Positions 10,287 through 19,129 of a stretch of DNA of 27,057 nucleotides are shown here, one piece after another. Each line of letters opens with the position of its first letter. The stretch's first letter is position 1. Origin of the DNA: Chara braunii. Its lineage: Eukaryota > Streptophyta > Charophyceae > Charales > Characeae. The translations under genes and the position numbers were made by a program. A model generated the notes under the pieces. That model was not told where the DNA came from, did not search any database, and was given only the letters and a program-made list of their open reading frames with translations. The DNA is taken from NCBI GenBank assembly GCA_003427395.1, contig BFEA01000496.1, positions 517,236 to 544,292 on the forward strand, given 5' to 3'.

Positions 10287-10292
10287 GGCTTA

Positions 10293-10300
10293 CCCTCCCC
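10293..10300 (-). other. candidate polypurine tract
   Basis: GGGGAGGG on the minus strand lies six bases upstream of the 3' LTR, where the plus-strand primer is expected. The tract is short and separated from the LTR by TAAGCC, so the call is tentative. Confidence 0.45.
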
Positions 10301-10376
10301 GGGAGGGAGGACCTCTGAGCTAGGGATGCAGGCGAGGTGAAGGGCGATGAAGGTTGCCCTTCTGAGCCGGTTAATA

Positions 10377-11009
10377 TCACAACACAATAGACTTCGTTGT
10401 CTTTTGAAGTTCCCTTCTGTAGAACCATCTGTTCTCAGAAGGAGGCTGGAATGCGAACCTCACAAGATACTGCCGATAGGGGCCGGTGCCCCACTCATCC
10501 TCAAACCTGTCCACATCATATCCCTTGCCAGGGATTGGTGGGCCAGACTGAGGAGGCCGGTCTGGGAATGCATCAGCTGGGGTAAAAGGTAGCAGCTTGG
10601 ATGCATGAAAGACCGGGTAGGTGCGTAGATGCTGCGGGACGTCGATAACATACGACGGACCGAAGGGATCAACGCTCACTGTATTTAGGACCTGCCATGG
10701 ACCTAAGTAACGTGGCAACAACTTGGGGGAGATATCCTCCTCCCTCGACAACTCAGAACTGGTCACCCAGACATGATCACCAGTGCGAATGGGGGAAGGC
10801 CGCATGTGGTGATTACCTTGTTCGATCATAGCGTTTTGGGCTTTGAACAATTTCGCGCGGGCTCTTTCCACATCCAGACGATAACGTCTGGTGAACTGTG
10901 TTGTGCCTGGTGTTAGATCAGGCTTTATCGATGATGTCATCGAGAGGCTGTCGTGGCTCACGTCCCCAGTGTAACCGATAGGGACTGAACCCTGTCGAGG
11001 GACAGACAT
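10377..11009 (-). CDS. integrase C-terminal segment with chromodomain-like end (partial)
   Basis: 210 codons open. Residues about 100-125 (RYLGPWQVLNTV...GPSYVIDVP) are the GPY/F-type integrase C-terminal module, followed by YPVFHASKLLPF, normal for Ty3/gypsy. Residues about 164-202 (YDVDRFEDEW...YLVRFAFQPPSENRWF) resemble a chromodomain: an acidic/aromatic start, Y-LV+F, then P-SEN-W. In chromoviruses this end binds modified histones and guides integration. The start is arbitrary because the frame joins the upstream integrase through a frameshift near 11000, and the usual conserved stretch after the catalytic core is not seen there, suggesting an internal deletion. Confidence 0.85.
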   Translation of the reverse strand: MSVPRQGSVPIGYTGDVSHDSLSMTSSIKPDLTPGTTQFTRRYRLDVERARAKLFKAQNAMIEQGNHHMRPSPIRTGDHVWVTSSELSREEDISPKLLPRYLGPWQVLNTVSVDPFGPSYVIDVPQHLRTYPVFHASKLLPFTPADAFPDRPPQSGPPIPGKGYDVDRFEDEWGTGPYRQYLVRFAFQPPSENRWFYRRELQKTTKSIVL

Positions 11010-12706
11010 GTTGGAGAGATGAGAGTACGTAGCGTTTGGAATAAGACTTGGTTCATCACCTCAGCCTGAACATTGGCTTCAGGCTGATGACCAGAAGTCA
11101 TGTCCAATCGTGAGTGCAGGTAATCCTTACAATAGGACTGCCACTCATCGCTGCAAACTCTGGGGTCTCTGTCACTGACTAAAGAAGTGGGCGGTCCATG
11201 ATGAGTGACCCACCTCTCAGAAAAGGCTATTCTCACAGTCGGGACCTTCGCTACCTCTGGCAAGGGGATGAACTCTGCGTATTTGGAGAACCTGTCCACG
11301 CAGACCATAACCTGACGCATGCCACGAGGGGTGGTCTTGCCTAGATCTGTAAAGTCAATCGCCACAGATTGGGCAGGGCCATCAGGTATGGGTAGGGGTT
11401 TGAGCAGTCCCAAAGGAGGTCTATGTTGGACCTTATTCCTTTGGCAGAGCTCACAGGTGTCCACATAGCGCAGCATATCACTCCGCATCTCCTTCCAGAA
11501 GAAGCGCTGCGACAGGGCTGCATAAGACTTTAGGAACCGAAAATGTCCACGGGCATCATGGTCTGAACTCAGAGCATAGCCTGCTTCAGAGTAAGGATTT
11601 GCTTGCAGATTCCTGACTATGGGCCCGAAAGTCTCATCCTGAGGCAATAGACGAGCAATGGTCTGACGAGTCTCCTCTCCAAAGGAGTGAGTAGAGGAGA
11701 TTAACGCAAAAGAGTCAAGGGTACGAGAGAGGGCATCTGCTACCTTATTGTAGCAACCCTTCTTGTATTTCAGTTCAAAGTCAAACATGTCTATGAACTG
11801 AATGTACCGTGCCAATTTGTCATTCAACTCTCCTTGGGACTTCATCCACTGCAGGGTGGAGTGCTCTGAGAAGATCTTGAAGTGCCTTTCCAGGAGAAAG
11901 TGCTTCCAATGTTTCAGGGCATAGACAAGAGCATATAGCTCTTTCTCGTAGGTGGAGTTCTGGAGCTTTTGAGTCTTGATCTTCTTACTCATAAACTCTA
12001 CATGCCGTAGACCATTCCCATCATCCTGCTGAAGAACTGACCCAATGCCATACTGACTAGCGTCAGTGGTCAGGATGAATGGCAAAGTGGGGTCAGGTAA
12101 CTTCAGCACAGGCGCACAAGTCAAGGCCTTCTTGAGTCGTGTGAAGGCCAAGTGACAGTGGAGGGACCAAAGAAAAGAAGTGTCTTTCTTTGTTAGGTTG
12201 GTCAGGGGCGCAGCCACTGCAGAAAAGTTCTTGACAAACTTTCTGTAGTATGAGGCTAAACCCATGAAGGACCTGACATCCCTCACTGTCTGTGGCTGAG
12301 GCCACTCCTGAATAGCAACAATCATGGCTGCTTCATGAGCTAGACCATCTCCGGAGATTACATGACCTAGGTAGATAATAGAGGGAACCCCAAAGGAGGA
12401 CTTCTCTTTGTTGATCTTGTACTGGCTGTCACGTAACGACTGAAGGATGGGAGCCAAGTGCTCCGCATGTTCCCTGGCAGTTTTGCTGAATACCAGAATA
12501 TCATCCAGGTAGACAACCATAAACTTGTCCAGGTAAGGCCTGAAGATGCGGTGCATCTCTGTTTGGAAGGTGCCCGGGGCGTTGCAGAGTCCGAATGGCA
12601 TGACCAGGAAAGCCCCATACCTGGTCTTGAAGGCTGTCTTGTAGACATCCTCCTCTGCCATCTCAATCTGGTGGTAGCCAGATTTGAGGTCGACTTTGCT
12701 GAACAC
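10958..12706 (-). CDS. reverse transcriptase (rest), RNase H and integrase core (partial)
   Basis: The largest open stretch, 582 codons. Reverse transcriptase: catalytic Asp6 in VDLKSGYHQ and Asp68/Asp69 in YLDD, then the LGHVIS motif. RNase H: Asp215 (TTDAS), Glu256 (YEKELYAL) and Asp324 (NKVADALSR); the usual TDH motif reads SEH at 280-282, so one acidic position has changed from Asp to Glu. Integrase: zinc finger His383, His388, Cys418, Cys421; catalytic Asp451, Asp512 and Glu549 (QAEVMNQ), with one extra residue in the usual 35-residue D-to-E gap. The stretch starts at a GTG just after the TGA stop, so this is not a natural start. It ends out of frame near 10958. Confidence 0.95.
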   Translation of the reverse strand: MFSKVDLKSGYHQIEMAEEDVYKTAFKTRYGAFLVMPFGLCNAPGTFQTEMHRIFRPYLDKFMVVYLDDILVFSKTAREHAEHLAPILQSLRDSQYKINKEKSSFGVPSIIYLGHVISGDGLAHEAAMIVAIQEWPQPQTVRDVRSFMGLASYYRKFVKNFSAVAAPLTNLTKKDTSFLWSLHCHLAFTRLKKALTCAPVLKLPDPTLPFILTTDASQYGIGSVLQQDDGNGLRHVEFMSKKIKTQKLQNSTYEKELYALVYALKHWKHFLLERHFKIFSEHSTLQWMKSQGELNDKLARYIQFIDMFDFELKYKKGCYNKVADALSRTLDSFALISSTHSFGEETRQTIARLLPQDETFGPIVRNLQANPYSEAGYALSSDHDARGHFRFLKSYAALSQRFFWKEMRSDMLRYVDTCELCQRNKVQHRPPLGLLKPLPIPDGPAQSVAIDFTDLGKTTPRGMRQVMVCVDRFSKYAEFIPLPEVAKVPTVRIAFSERWVTHHGPPTSLVSDRDPRVCSDEWQSYCKDYLHSRLDMTSGHQPEANVQAEVMNQVLFQTLRTLISPTCLSLDRVQSLSVTLGT

Positions 12707-12843
12707 TGTTCAACCCTGCACCTGTCTCTTATACACATCTAGATGTGTATAAGAGACAGCTTGTAGACATCCTCCTCTGCCATCTCAATCTGGTGGTAGC
12801 CAGATTTGAGGTCGACTTTGCTGAACACTGTTCAACCCTGCAC
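12638..12843. other. 84-bp exact duplication around the adapter
   Basis: 12638-12721 and 12760-12843 are identical over 84 bp and are separated only by the 38-bp adapter. The duplicated sequence is the end of the first reverse transcriptase block and the start of the FSKVDL block. Together, adapter and one copy add 122 bp, which is not a multiple of three. Confidence 0.97.
12722..12759. other. Nextera mate-pair junction adapter (assembly contaminant)
   Basis: CTGTCTCTTATACACATCT (12722-12740) is the 19-bp Tn5 mosaic end and is followed at once by its reverse complement (12741-12759). Known facts: this exact head-to-head pair is the circularisation junction in Nextera mate-pair libraries. It is not a feature of the genome. 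Confidence 0.97.
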
Positions 12844-13242
12844 CATGTCCAGAAGGTCATCGATCCTAGGAAGTGGCTCAGTACTCTTCCTAGTGATCTT
12901 GTTGAGACCCCTGTAGTCAATACACATTCTGAACTCGCCATTCCCTTTGGGCACAAAGAGAACAGGTGCACCGAATTCAGATGTGCTGGGTCTGATCCAA
13001 CCCTTGCTGGTCAGGGTCTCAAGCTGCTTTTTGAGCTCCTCAAGCTCAGCAGGGGACATCATGTAGATGCGGCCCTTGGGAGGGACCGCTCCAGGCAGCA
13101 GCTCGATGTGATGCTTGGTTGGCTGGTTGGGTAACCCAAAGGGTTCCTGCATCAGATCAGCATACTGATCTACCACCTGCTGTATCTCCGGAGGACAGGA
13201 AACAGGGGGAGCATATGTTTGCTTGACCAAAGCAATGAACAA
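12832..13242 (-). CDS. reverse transcriptase N-terminal segment (partial)
   Basis: 136 open codons. Residues 43-80 carry the linker and start of RT ([10 protein letters not shown]...[20 protein letters not shown]), residues 90-97 FGAPVLFV, and residues 105-114 [12 protein letters not shown], all standard Ty3/gypsy RT fingers. It stops at a TGA directly before the FSKVDLKSG motif, which is present in frame on the other side of the stop. Upstream the frame continues through a TAA at 13264-13266 to a protease-type region, so the first Met is not a true start. Confidence 0.92.
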   Translation of the reverse strand: MFIALVKQTYAPPVSCPPEIQQVVDQYADLMQEPFGLPNQPTKHHIELLPGAVPPKGRIYMMSPAELEELKKQLETLTSKGWIRPSTSEFGAPVLFVPKGNGEFRMCIDYRGLNKITRKSTEPLPRIDDLLDMVQG

Positions 13243-13266
13243 ACGCTCGTGGTGGTGCTGGCGTTA

Positions 13267-13952
13267 GAAAGCATGAAACTCCCTTGCTCTAAGGCAGTAG
13301 CAAGATGTCTTAGGGTGGTGATCAGCAGCAATCATGCATGGCTGATACACACCCTGGCTATTAGGTAGCTCATCCTTTGGGATCTGCTAGTCGATCCTTG
13401 GGTTGACTGCCTTCAACCATTGCATAGAGAATACCAAGTCAAAGGGCAGCTCAGGGAAGATGTAGAAGTTCAGACTATGTCTGACTTCTCCAGCACTGTC
13501 GAACGTCACAGGGATACCCTTGACCTTCTCCCTGATGCTCTCAACACTGTAGAGTCACCAATCCTTACCAGCAGCGGTTGCTGCAGCTGCTAAACTTTCA
13601 TGCCCCGGTGCAGCCTTTTAACTGCACTGGGAGACATGAAGTTCCTGGTGGCTCCACAGTCCAACAGCCCAGTGATCCTGGTGCGATTGATCAGGGGCCG
13701 AAGCATGATGAGATCAGACTTGCTTTTCTTCGGCTCCTTTAGATGAAGGAAGAAGGCAGCAAGGGCCTGAAGCTCATCCTGCTCCGGGTCATGATCCGGG
13801 TTAGGATCCTCATAATAGAAGGATGCTGCCCGCGCAGTCCCCAAACAAACATCGTCACATACAGTCTCAAGTGAAATAACTGCAGATTCACCTACTTGAG
13901 TAGATGAAGGTGCAGCACTGGGAGGAACTGCAGTCCCCAGGGTCTGTTTCAA
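13267..13952 (-). CDS. retroviral-type aspartic protease region (broken)
   Basis: The open part 13590-13952 (120 codons) has an acidic linker (EDPNPDHDPEQDE) and then the active-site motif LLDCGATRNF with catalytic Asp98; Cys in place of Ser is common in plant Ty3/gypsy elements. After a TAG the fold continues through QQPLLVRIGDSTV, a frameshift near 13545, then FPELPFDLVFSMQWLKAVNP, which matches the flap-distal ILG-type motif, followed by a TAG where Trp is usual. Expected role: polyprotein maturation. It is not functional as written. Confidence 0.85.
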
Positions 13953-15555
13953 TTTTTTGACTGACCTGGGCCTGACATGTAAGGGCAGTCTTTCAGGAAG
14001 TGCTGTCCCTCACACCTCAGGTAGGCCCCTCGCTCCTTTCTTCTTCTCCAGACTCCCTCCGGGATCTTAAGGTCATGCCAGGGGAGTGTGGAGGGATTGA
14101 GAAGGTAAGCTGGCATTCGGACATCTTTGGGCAGGTTAGGGCGCTGGGAAGAGGAAGGCCGATGTCCCTTATCCTTCCCCTTTGCACTGGCTGAGGCTGT
14201 GGTGGGGAAGAATCTCTTCTGCTGCTGCAAAACTCCCAAAACAGCCGGAGTCAGGGCTGCTGCAACATCTGTATCAGGAGCAGATCCAGTCCCAGCTGAA
14301 GGTGCATCAGCCTGGGAATATGAATCTGAACCTGATGCAGATCCCGCATGGGTAAAGGCTGCCTTTCCCTTTCTGCACCTCTAGGGAAGGCACCTTTCCT
14401 TTTGTCAAAGGATGGGGCCTGGATTTGAAGCTTTGCCTCCATGTCCAGGGCTGCACGGTCAAAGGACCTCCAGTCCTTGTGCCCAACGCTGTACAATGCA
14501 ACAACAAACTTCTCAGGCGCGGCCTTGCAGAAGTTGGTCAACAAATCATCGGTTGCAATGAGCAACCCAGGGGTGGAGGGAAGTTGCTCGAATTATGCAA
14601 ACAAGGCCTGCAGGGTGCCGCTGCACCGCTGCTGCCCCAGGCGAGCAATCCTGTCAGCAGCCTTGCGGGCCCGCTCCTTGTCTGCAAAACGGTCCTCCAG
14701 GGCCTGCAGAAGTTTGTCCACCCCAAGCCCAAAAGCCCAGTCCTCCATGGACTGCTCTAGACTGCTGGAGGTGGAAGTGGCCCACTTCAATGCAGGTCCC
14801 TCCAGCAGTCCCAGAACGGTCGCCACCTTGGTCCTTTCTGCACAGATAAAGCCCCTCAAGTAGGCTTTGGTCCCAGCAGCGCAGTCCCCAACATCGGTCT
14901 TGGGGTCATCGCCCCTGAACTTGTTGGGAGCAGGGATCTTGGGACCTCTGTGATCTCCTGCAGTAACAGCAGCATAGGTGGCCTTGCCTGAGGCTTTTTG
15001 GGAATGGGATGGTTTCCGGGAAGAATGCACAGATCCAGGGCGAGATGGAGGTGTAGAAGGAGGAGAAGGTTTGGGTTTGATCAGAGGGAGCTGAGAGGTA
15101 ATCAGCTTGGAGGCTGGCAGCTGAGCAGTCAAGCTCTGGATCACATCCAAAATCTTGGACTGCTGAGCTGCCAGGTCGTCAACCCGATGCTCCAAATGCT
15201 CAAAGCGATCATCCCAGTTCGTGAAATGAGAACTGGTGATCTTGTGCTCCAAGATGATAAGCTCTGCTAGGTGTTTGGTCACCTGTGCACAAGCGTCATC
15301 TGAGAGCATCTTGTCTAGCTGCTGCAACAGATATTCACTTCTGGAATAATCTGTTGCAGCCTCTAGCTCAGCCGCCTCCTGACGTTCCAACTCTGCCAGG
15401 CGGTACTTTTGCCGCCGCAGCTGCTCTTGCAGCTCCTTCTCCTGCTGAGTAACAGTTAGAGGTGGAGGAGGAGGAGTGGAGGCTGAAGGCTGTTGACCTT
15501 CGTCCTTCATCACCACTTCCACCTGCGGCTGCTGCTGAGCCCCCTGATCAGACAT
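13949..15555 (-). pseudogene. gag pseudogene
   Basis: About 535 codons' worth. It opens at ATG 15555 (MSDQGAQQQPQ), followed by a charged coiled-coil-like stretch at residues about 36-70 (QEKELQEQLRRQKYRLAELE) and a second near 110-145, then a Pro/Ser-rich linker, and the capsid-like region from about 205 (PAPNKFRGDDPKTDVGD...FADKERARKAADRIARL). A TAA at 14593-14595 interrupts it in frame, a frameshift lies near 14360-14385, and the final part (13949-14239) ends with a degraded zinc knuckle AYLRCEGQHFLKDCPYM: the first Cys is Tyr and one residue is missing between Cys and His. Product: structural capsid/nucleocapsid. The start is chosen because no gag-like sequence lies upstream and the ATG is followed by 320 open codons. 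Confidence 0.9.
13952..13958 (-). promoter_or_regulatory. candidate -1 ribosomal frameshift site A_AAA_AAT
   Basis: On the minus strand gag ends with codons TCA AAA AAT TGA. The heptamer A AAA AAT fits the X_XXY_YYZ slippery rule, and one step back leads exactly into TTG AAA CAG, the start of the protease frame. An 11-nt spacer leads to a possible stem CTGGG...CCCAG. Alternatively, a single-base deletion in the six-A run during decay would give the same picture. Confidence 0.5.
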
Positions 15556-17069
15556 TTTCCCTCTTTAAAATAAAACCAAAAATAAAACAACCACCTGAGT
15601 ATGCAGCGATAAACAGATTCCTTCAGACACCTTGGAATCGCTGCAAAACTCAGACACTGGAATAGGTGGGTGAGTGGGCAATCAGCGGTTTGGGTTGGAA
15701 GGGAGTCTCTGGGGCAGGTGTCAGACAGACTGAAAGTCCAGCAAAATCATACACACAATTTCCTTTTACTGACCCTGCACCACACTAGAGTTAGTAGAGT
15801 CACTCCACTACTCTTCCAGAGACACTAGATTTCCAGAGCCCACTAGAAAACAAGGGTAATCAGTGGGAATGATAGAACATGGTTAGTACAGACAAGAGAG
15901 GTAAACCAAATCAAGCGATTCAGACAGACACCCTATATCTTGACTCGGACTCCAATTCAGACCCTGATGACTCTGGCGGCCATACCCTAGGGTATGGCGA
16001 AATACAGTATTCACTGTATCCAGTGATATACTGTAAATTCAACTCTGCGATTCTGCAGTATTGTCTATTTTTGGATTGTGATTCACTGGGGACTGACAGA
16101 ATGGAATTCTGACGGACGGAATTGAAGTTATGACTGACCCTAGTTAGCACAGGCTATAAATAGACTCAGCGCAAAATTGTAATTCACAGTATCTTTACTT
16201 TTCCAATACAGAATTCACAGTTTGAGCATCCCAGATCAATCGCAATGCAGTAAAGCAGTCACATAACAATTTTGGATCAGAAACAGTCAACAGAGGGTTA
16301 GAGTAGGGGAGAGATGGTTATGGCTGTCATGCAGTCTGCGATTTTCACATCCAGTCACTGACAGACAGATAGACCATTATAATAAACTTATCTAATCCTA
16401 TCTGGATCACTATGCAGGTAGGTGCATGGAACGGGCTCACTTTCAGAGAATCTTGCAGGTGTCGATGAAGATCTGGCTATGGCTGATGATAACCCTTATC
16501 TCGCCGACTGCTTCCAGATATTCCTCCTGATAATCCCACGCACAAAACTGCTTCCAACTCGTTGATCCTCCTCAGGATCCTGTCGCGCTGAACTCCCTCA
16601 ACCCAGATCCACTGTATCTGGTCCTGTGGCACCCAGATAGCCAACAGCAAAATATCTCGCCACAGTGCCTGGTAGCCGCTGATGCTAAAAATAGCCCCAG
16701 ATGGGGTTATTTCTCCTGGAGATTGATACAAGCTGTCAATCTCTGCCAGCGCTACCCAGGGATGATGCCGCTCAGGATTCCCTGATGTACTCGGGGGTAA
16801 TTCGCCACTCTGGGGTAATTCGCAACACTACCCTCAGGGTTGGCTATGGCGAATTAGCCCTGTACTTGCAACTTCCTGACAAGCGCCCTGACAGGCTCAG
16901 TGCGCTTGCTCAGTGCCACCACTGAACACTTAAATCCACTGCTGAAAGTCTTCTTCCCGGCTGACTCAGTACTGGGGAAGCTGAATCGCCATGAAACTCT
17001 CGCCAGTACATCGCCAGATGAAGGAGATGCCTCAGTGCGCTCAACCCTCAGCGTTCCAAATCCAATCCC
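15556..17069 (-). other. long leader between PBS and gag
   Basis: About 1.5 kb of sequence without a convincing gene lies between the primer site and gag. The longest minus-strand frames (16477-16731 and 15920-16150) have no recognisable domain. Structures seen are a perfect 20-bp palindrome at 15979-15998, neighbouring ATACAG/CTGTAT inverted repeats (about 16002-16019), and a short direct repeat GGGGTAATTCGC(C/A)A near 16795-16829. A packaging or translation-control role is possible but not shown. Confidence 0.6.
15979..15998. other. perfect 20-bp palindrome
   Basis: GCCATACCCTAGGGTATGGC equals its own reverse complement. It lies in the retroelement leader, about 420 bp upstream of the gag start in transcription order. 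It could form a cruciform or an RNA hairpin, or allow genome dimerisation by a kissing loop; no direct evidence for any of these. Confidence 0.9.
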
Positions 17070-17081
17070 GCTCCGATACCA
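17070..17081 (-). other. primer-binding site, initiator tRNA-Met type
   Basis: TGGTATCGGAGC on the minus strand lies two bases inside the 5' LTR. The common plant PBS, complementary to the 3' end of initiator tRNA-Met, is TGGTATCAGAGC, so 11 of 12 positions match. This fixes the direction of the element. Confidence 0.88.
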
Positions 17082-17083
17082 AC

Positions 17084-18155
17084 TGTTATGAACTTGGTTG
17101 TCTGACGATTTTTACCCGCCACTCACACACAGACAATCTCATACACGCCCATACATGAGTAAGAGAAGGGGGAGAGGAGACAGAGTCCACACTGCACACA
17201 GATCAGAGTAGGCAGCGAAATACAGCTATGCACAGATGGGGAGAAGACACAACGTGTTTCTCAGTCTCTGACAAACTCCCAACAACCAATCACAAGTAGA
17301 ACCTGCGAGGATATCAATTGAAATTGCACTGATTTTGAACCACTCGAACCAATTATCGTAACAGAGTTCGTTCCAGTATCTCGCCGCTCTCAGAACTCAC
17401 ACCCCACTCTCTATCCTACACCCAGTTAGTAGTGCCACACCAGAATAGTCTCCCAGAGCCAGCGCCAACCACCCTGATGAAGAACAGGTCCTGAGATGGA
17501 ACCCTCAGTGCCGATGGACAACTCTGACGAAGGAACAGGCAGCTATGGCTGCCACCACCCACGAGTACACAGTGTAGAGCCTCGATGTAGCCCGGCCAGA
17601 CGCAGATACCCCCAGGGGTAGATGCGCTGAGGATGCCCCAGCTATGGCAGACTCAGACTGGGCCGGCTATGGCTGCTGTCAACGGCGAGGTATCAGGATG
17701 CCGCCTGCAGACAGTCACCGCCACCAACTTGCTTGGCTTCTCCAACGCTGCTTCGCGAGAAATGAACTGCCAAAAGTCCTGAACCGATGGGCCCAACCTA
17801 TCTATGGACTACACTAGACCTAGACCGAACTGACTGACCGACCGGTACCGTTTCTGTTTCGGCCTTTCGGCCTCTACCGGGCCCGGCTATAGGCTATAGG
17901 ACCGTCTAGCAGCATAGGCCACTTGGGGCCTGTCTGTCCTAGGGGTAGCCCGGGCCTGCTATATGCAGTTAGGGTAGCTGTAGGAATTCGAGTTAGTACT
18001 GGGCCATTATTTCCCAGATTTGCAGATATGTCCCTCACGAATTTCCTTACAGGTAGGTCCCTCGGTTAGCCCTCAGCCAAACAAAATTACGAATCTACCA
18101 GTTAGTGTACAGCCTCGCAGTCAATCTCGGCAGTCAGAATCAGCAAGTCATTGCA
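17084..18155 (-). repeat. 5' LTR (right copy)
   Basis: 1072 bp, the partner of 9218-10286, with the same TG...CA ends. It drives transcription on the minus strand. I could not fix a TATA box or transcript ends with confidence. Confidence 0.95.
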
Positions 18156-18188
18156 TAGCAGTAACTTAGTATAAGGTTCTAAGTGATA
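18156..18188. repeat. target-site duplication and remainder of the 160-bp repeat unit
   Basis: TAGC at 18156-18159 is the right target duplication. 18160-18188 (AGTAACTTAGTATAAGGTTC...) continues unit two of the tandem repeat that was cut at 9217. Confidence 0.85.
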
Positions 18189-19129
18189 GTTGAAGTTGAA
18201 AAGAAACGGCTGTCCAGCATAGAAGAACAGTTGAAACATGCCCTGCCTTCCTGGCAGGGCACCTGAAAAGAAAGATGAGAAAGAATTCAGAGGCAAAAAA
18301 AAGAAGAAGAATGAGGAAGAGAACTTAAAGAGCTCCCTCGAATGTGGACCAGGAATGTGGCCACACCCATCCAAACGCAAAACAAAGTGAATGCTTCTCG
18401 TTTTTCCGTTGCTCTGTTTTTTTTCCCTTTTCTCTTTGTTGTTATCCAAGTGCCAGCGAGACAGGCTCTGTACGTACACGTGGAAACACACAGGCAGATT
18501 GGACCAGCAGGAAAGCTTTAGTCCAGCTGCCTGTTCTTAATGGGACCACAAGTTTATGTGAGGATTGAGCTCGCAACGGGGCCTTGCCGACATGCATATG
18601 TTCTGGGCATAGGCCCCCAGCAAGCCTAGTGCCCGCCCTAAGTGAAGGCGGGCCAGATTATCCACGAGAGACCTTCGTTCAGCATTTCACAAAGTGGGTA
18701 TCAGACAGTTGTTGCCGCACGCCAGTTGGTTGGAGTGCATTGTGAGCCTCAGACTGCTCCACAGGCAGTTGAGCCCAGGGCCTCAGTTAGTTGAGCCCTG
18801 GGCGACAGTCTGGGAGGCCGACACATTACACATTGGTCCCTGGCCTCGGAAAAGCAGTATTTCGTTGCAGAGGCCGAGGAAATCAATGGGAAACCGGTAC
18901 AGGGTCTGAATCTGGACAACGGACCTAGCATAAGGGGCGCAACTGTATTACCTGGGCCCCATCTGCATTGGGCGTGGGTTCAGGTACTGGGGCCCAGGCG
19001 CAGGCTCAAGGCAGACCTCCCACACGCAACACCGGCATATAGGCAGAGCAGGCGAGTGGGCAGGGATCTTGACCATTGCGAGCAAGGCCGGCAGGCTGAA
19101 GCATTGCGAGGTGCTGCGCTGCGCTAGGC
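18189..19129. other. gene-free stretch
   Basis: No gene recognised. A 9-bp-stem hairpin lies at 18239-18261 (GCCCTGCC/GGCAGGGC core, loop TTCCT). Near 18765-18806 a GAGCCC(A)/GGGC motif repeats around GTTGAGCCC. Minus-strand frames at 18102-18491 are low-complexity. Confidence 0.45.

Larger units (their letters stand above)
10377..13952 (-). pseudogene. pol polyprotein pseudogene (PR-RT-RH-IN-chromodomain)
   Basis: The complete Ty3/gypsy pol order is recognisable in segments. Breaks in reading order are an in-frame TAG at 13590-13592, a frameshift near 13545, TAG at 13387-13389 (in the place of a conserved Trp after the second protease motif), TAA at 13264-13266, TGA at 12832-12834 just before the reverse transcriptase motif FSKVDLKSGYHQ, the inserted adapter and 84-bp duplication, and a frameshift with probable deletion near 11000 in integrase. 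Several stops look like C-to-T or G-to-A changes. With the adapter and one duplicate removed, the frame is continuous across 12722-12843 except for that TGA. Entry appears to be by -1 frameshift from gag (see 13952-13958). Confidence 0.95.
9218..18155 (-). mobile_element. degenerate Ty3/gypsy (chromovirus) LTR retrotransposon
   Basis: An element of about 8.9 kb with coding on the minus strand. In transcription order it holds the 5' LTR (17084-18155), PBS (17070-17081), a leader of about 1.5 kb, gag (13949-15555), pol with protease, reverse transcriptase, RNase H, integrase and chromodomain-like end (10377-13952), a purine tract near 10293-10300, and the 3' LTR (9218-10286). The order PR-RT-RH-IN defines Ty3/gypsy, and the chromodomain-like end places it with chromoviruses. 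Both gag and pol carry stops and frameshifts, so it is not autonomous. A hand comparison of the LTRs gives roughly 55 differences in about 1070 bp (near 5%), so the insertion is not recent. An assembly adapter artefact interrupts it at 12722-12759. Confidence 0.96.

Noticed and set aside
12367-13134. Extra open frames on both strands across 12722-12759, with peptides such as MCIRDRC and MYKRQ
   Set aside because: They are translated from the sequencing adapter and its duplicated flanks and have no biological meaning.
18239-18261. Bacterial-type terminator hairpin
   Set aside because: A strong stem but no following T run, in a eukaryotic window.
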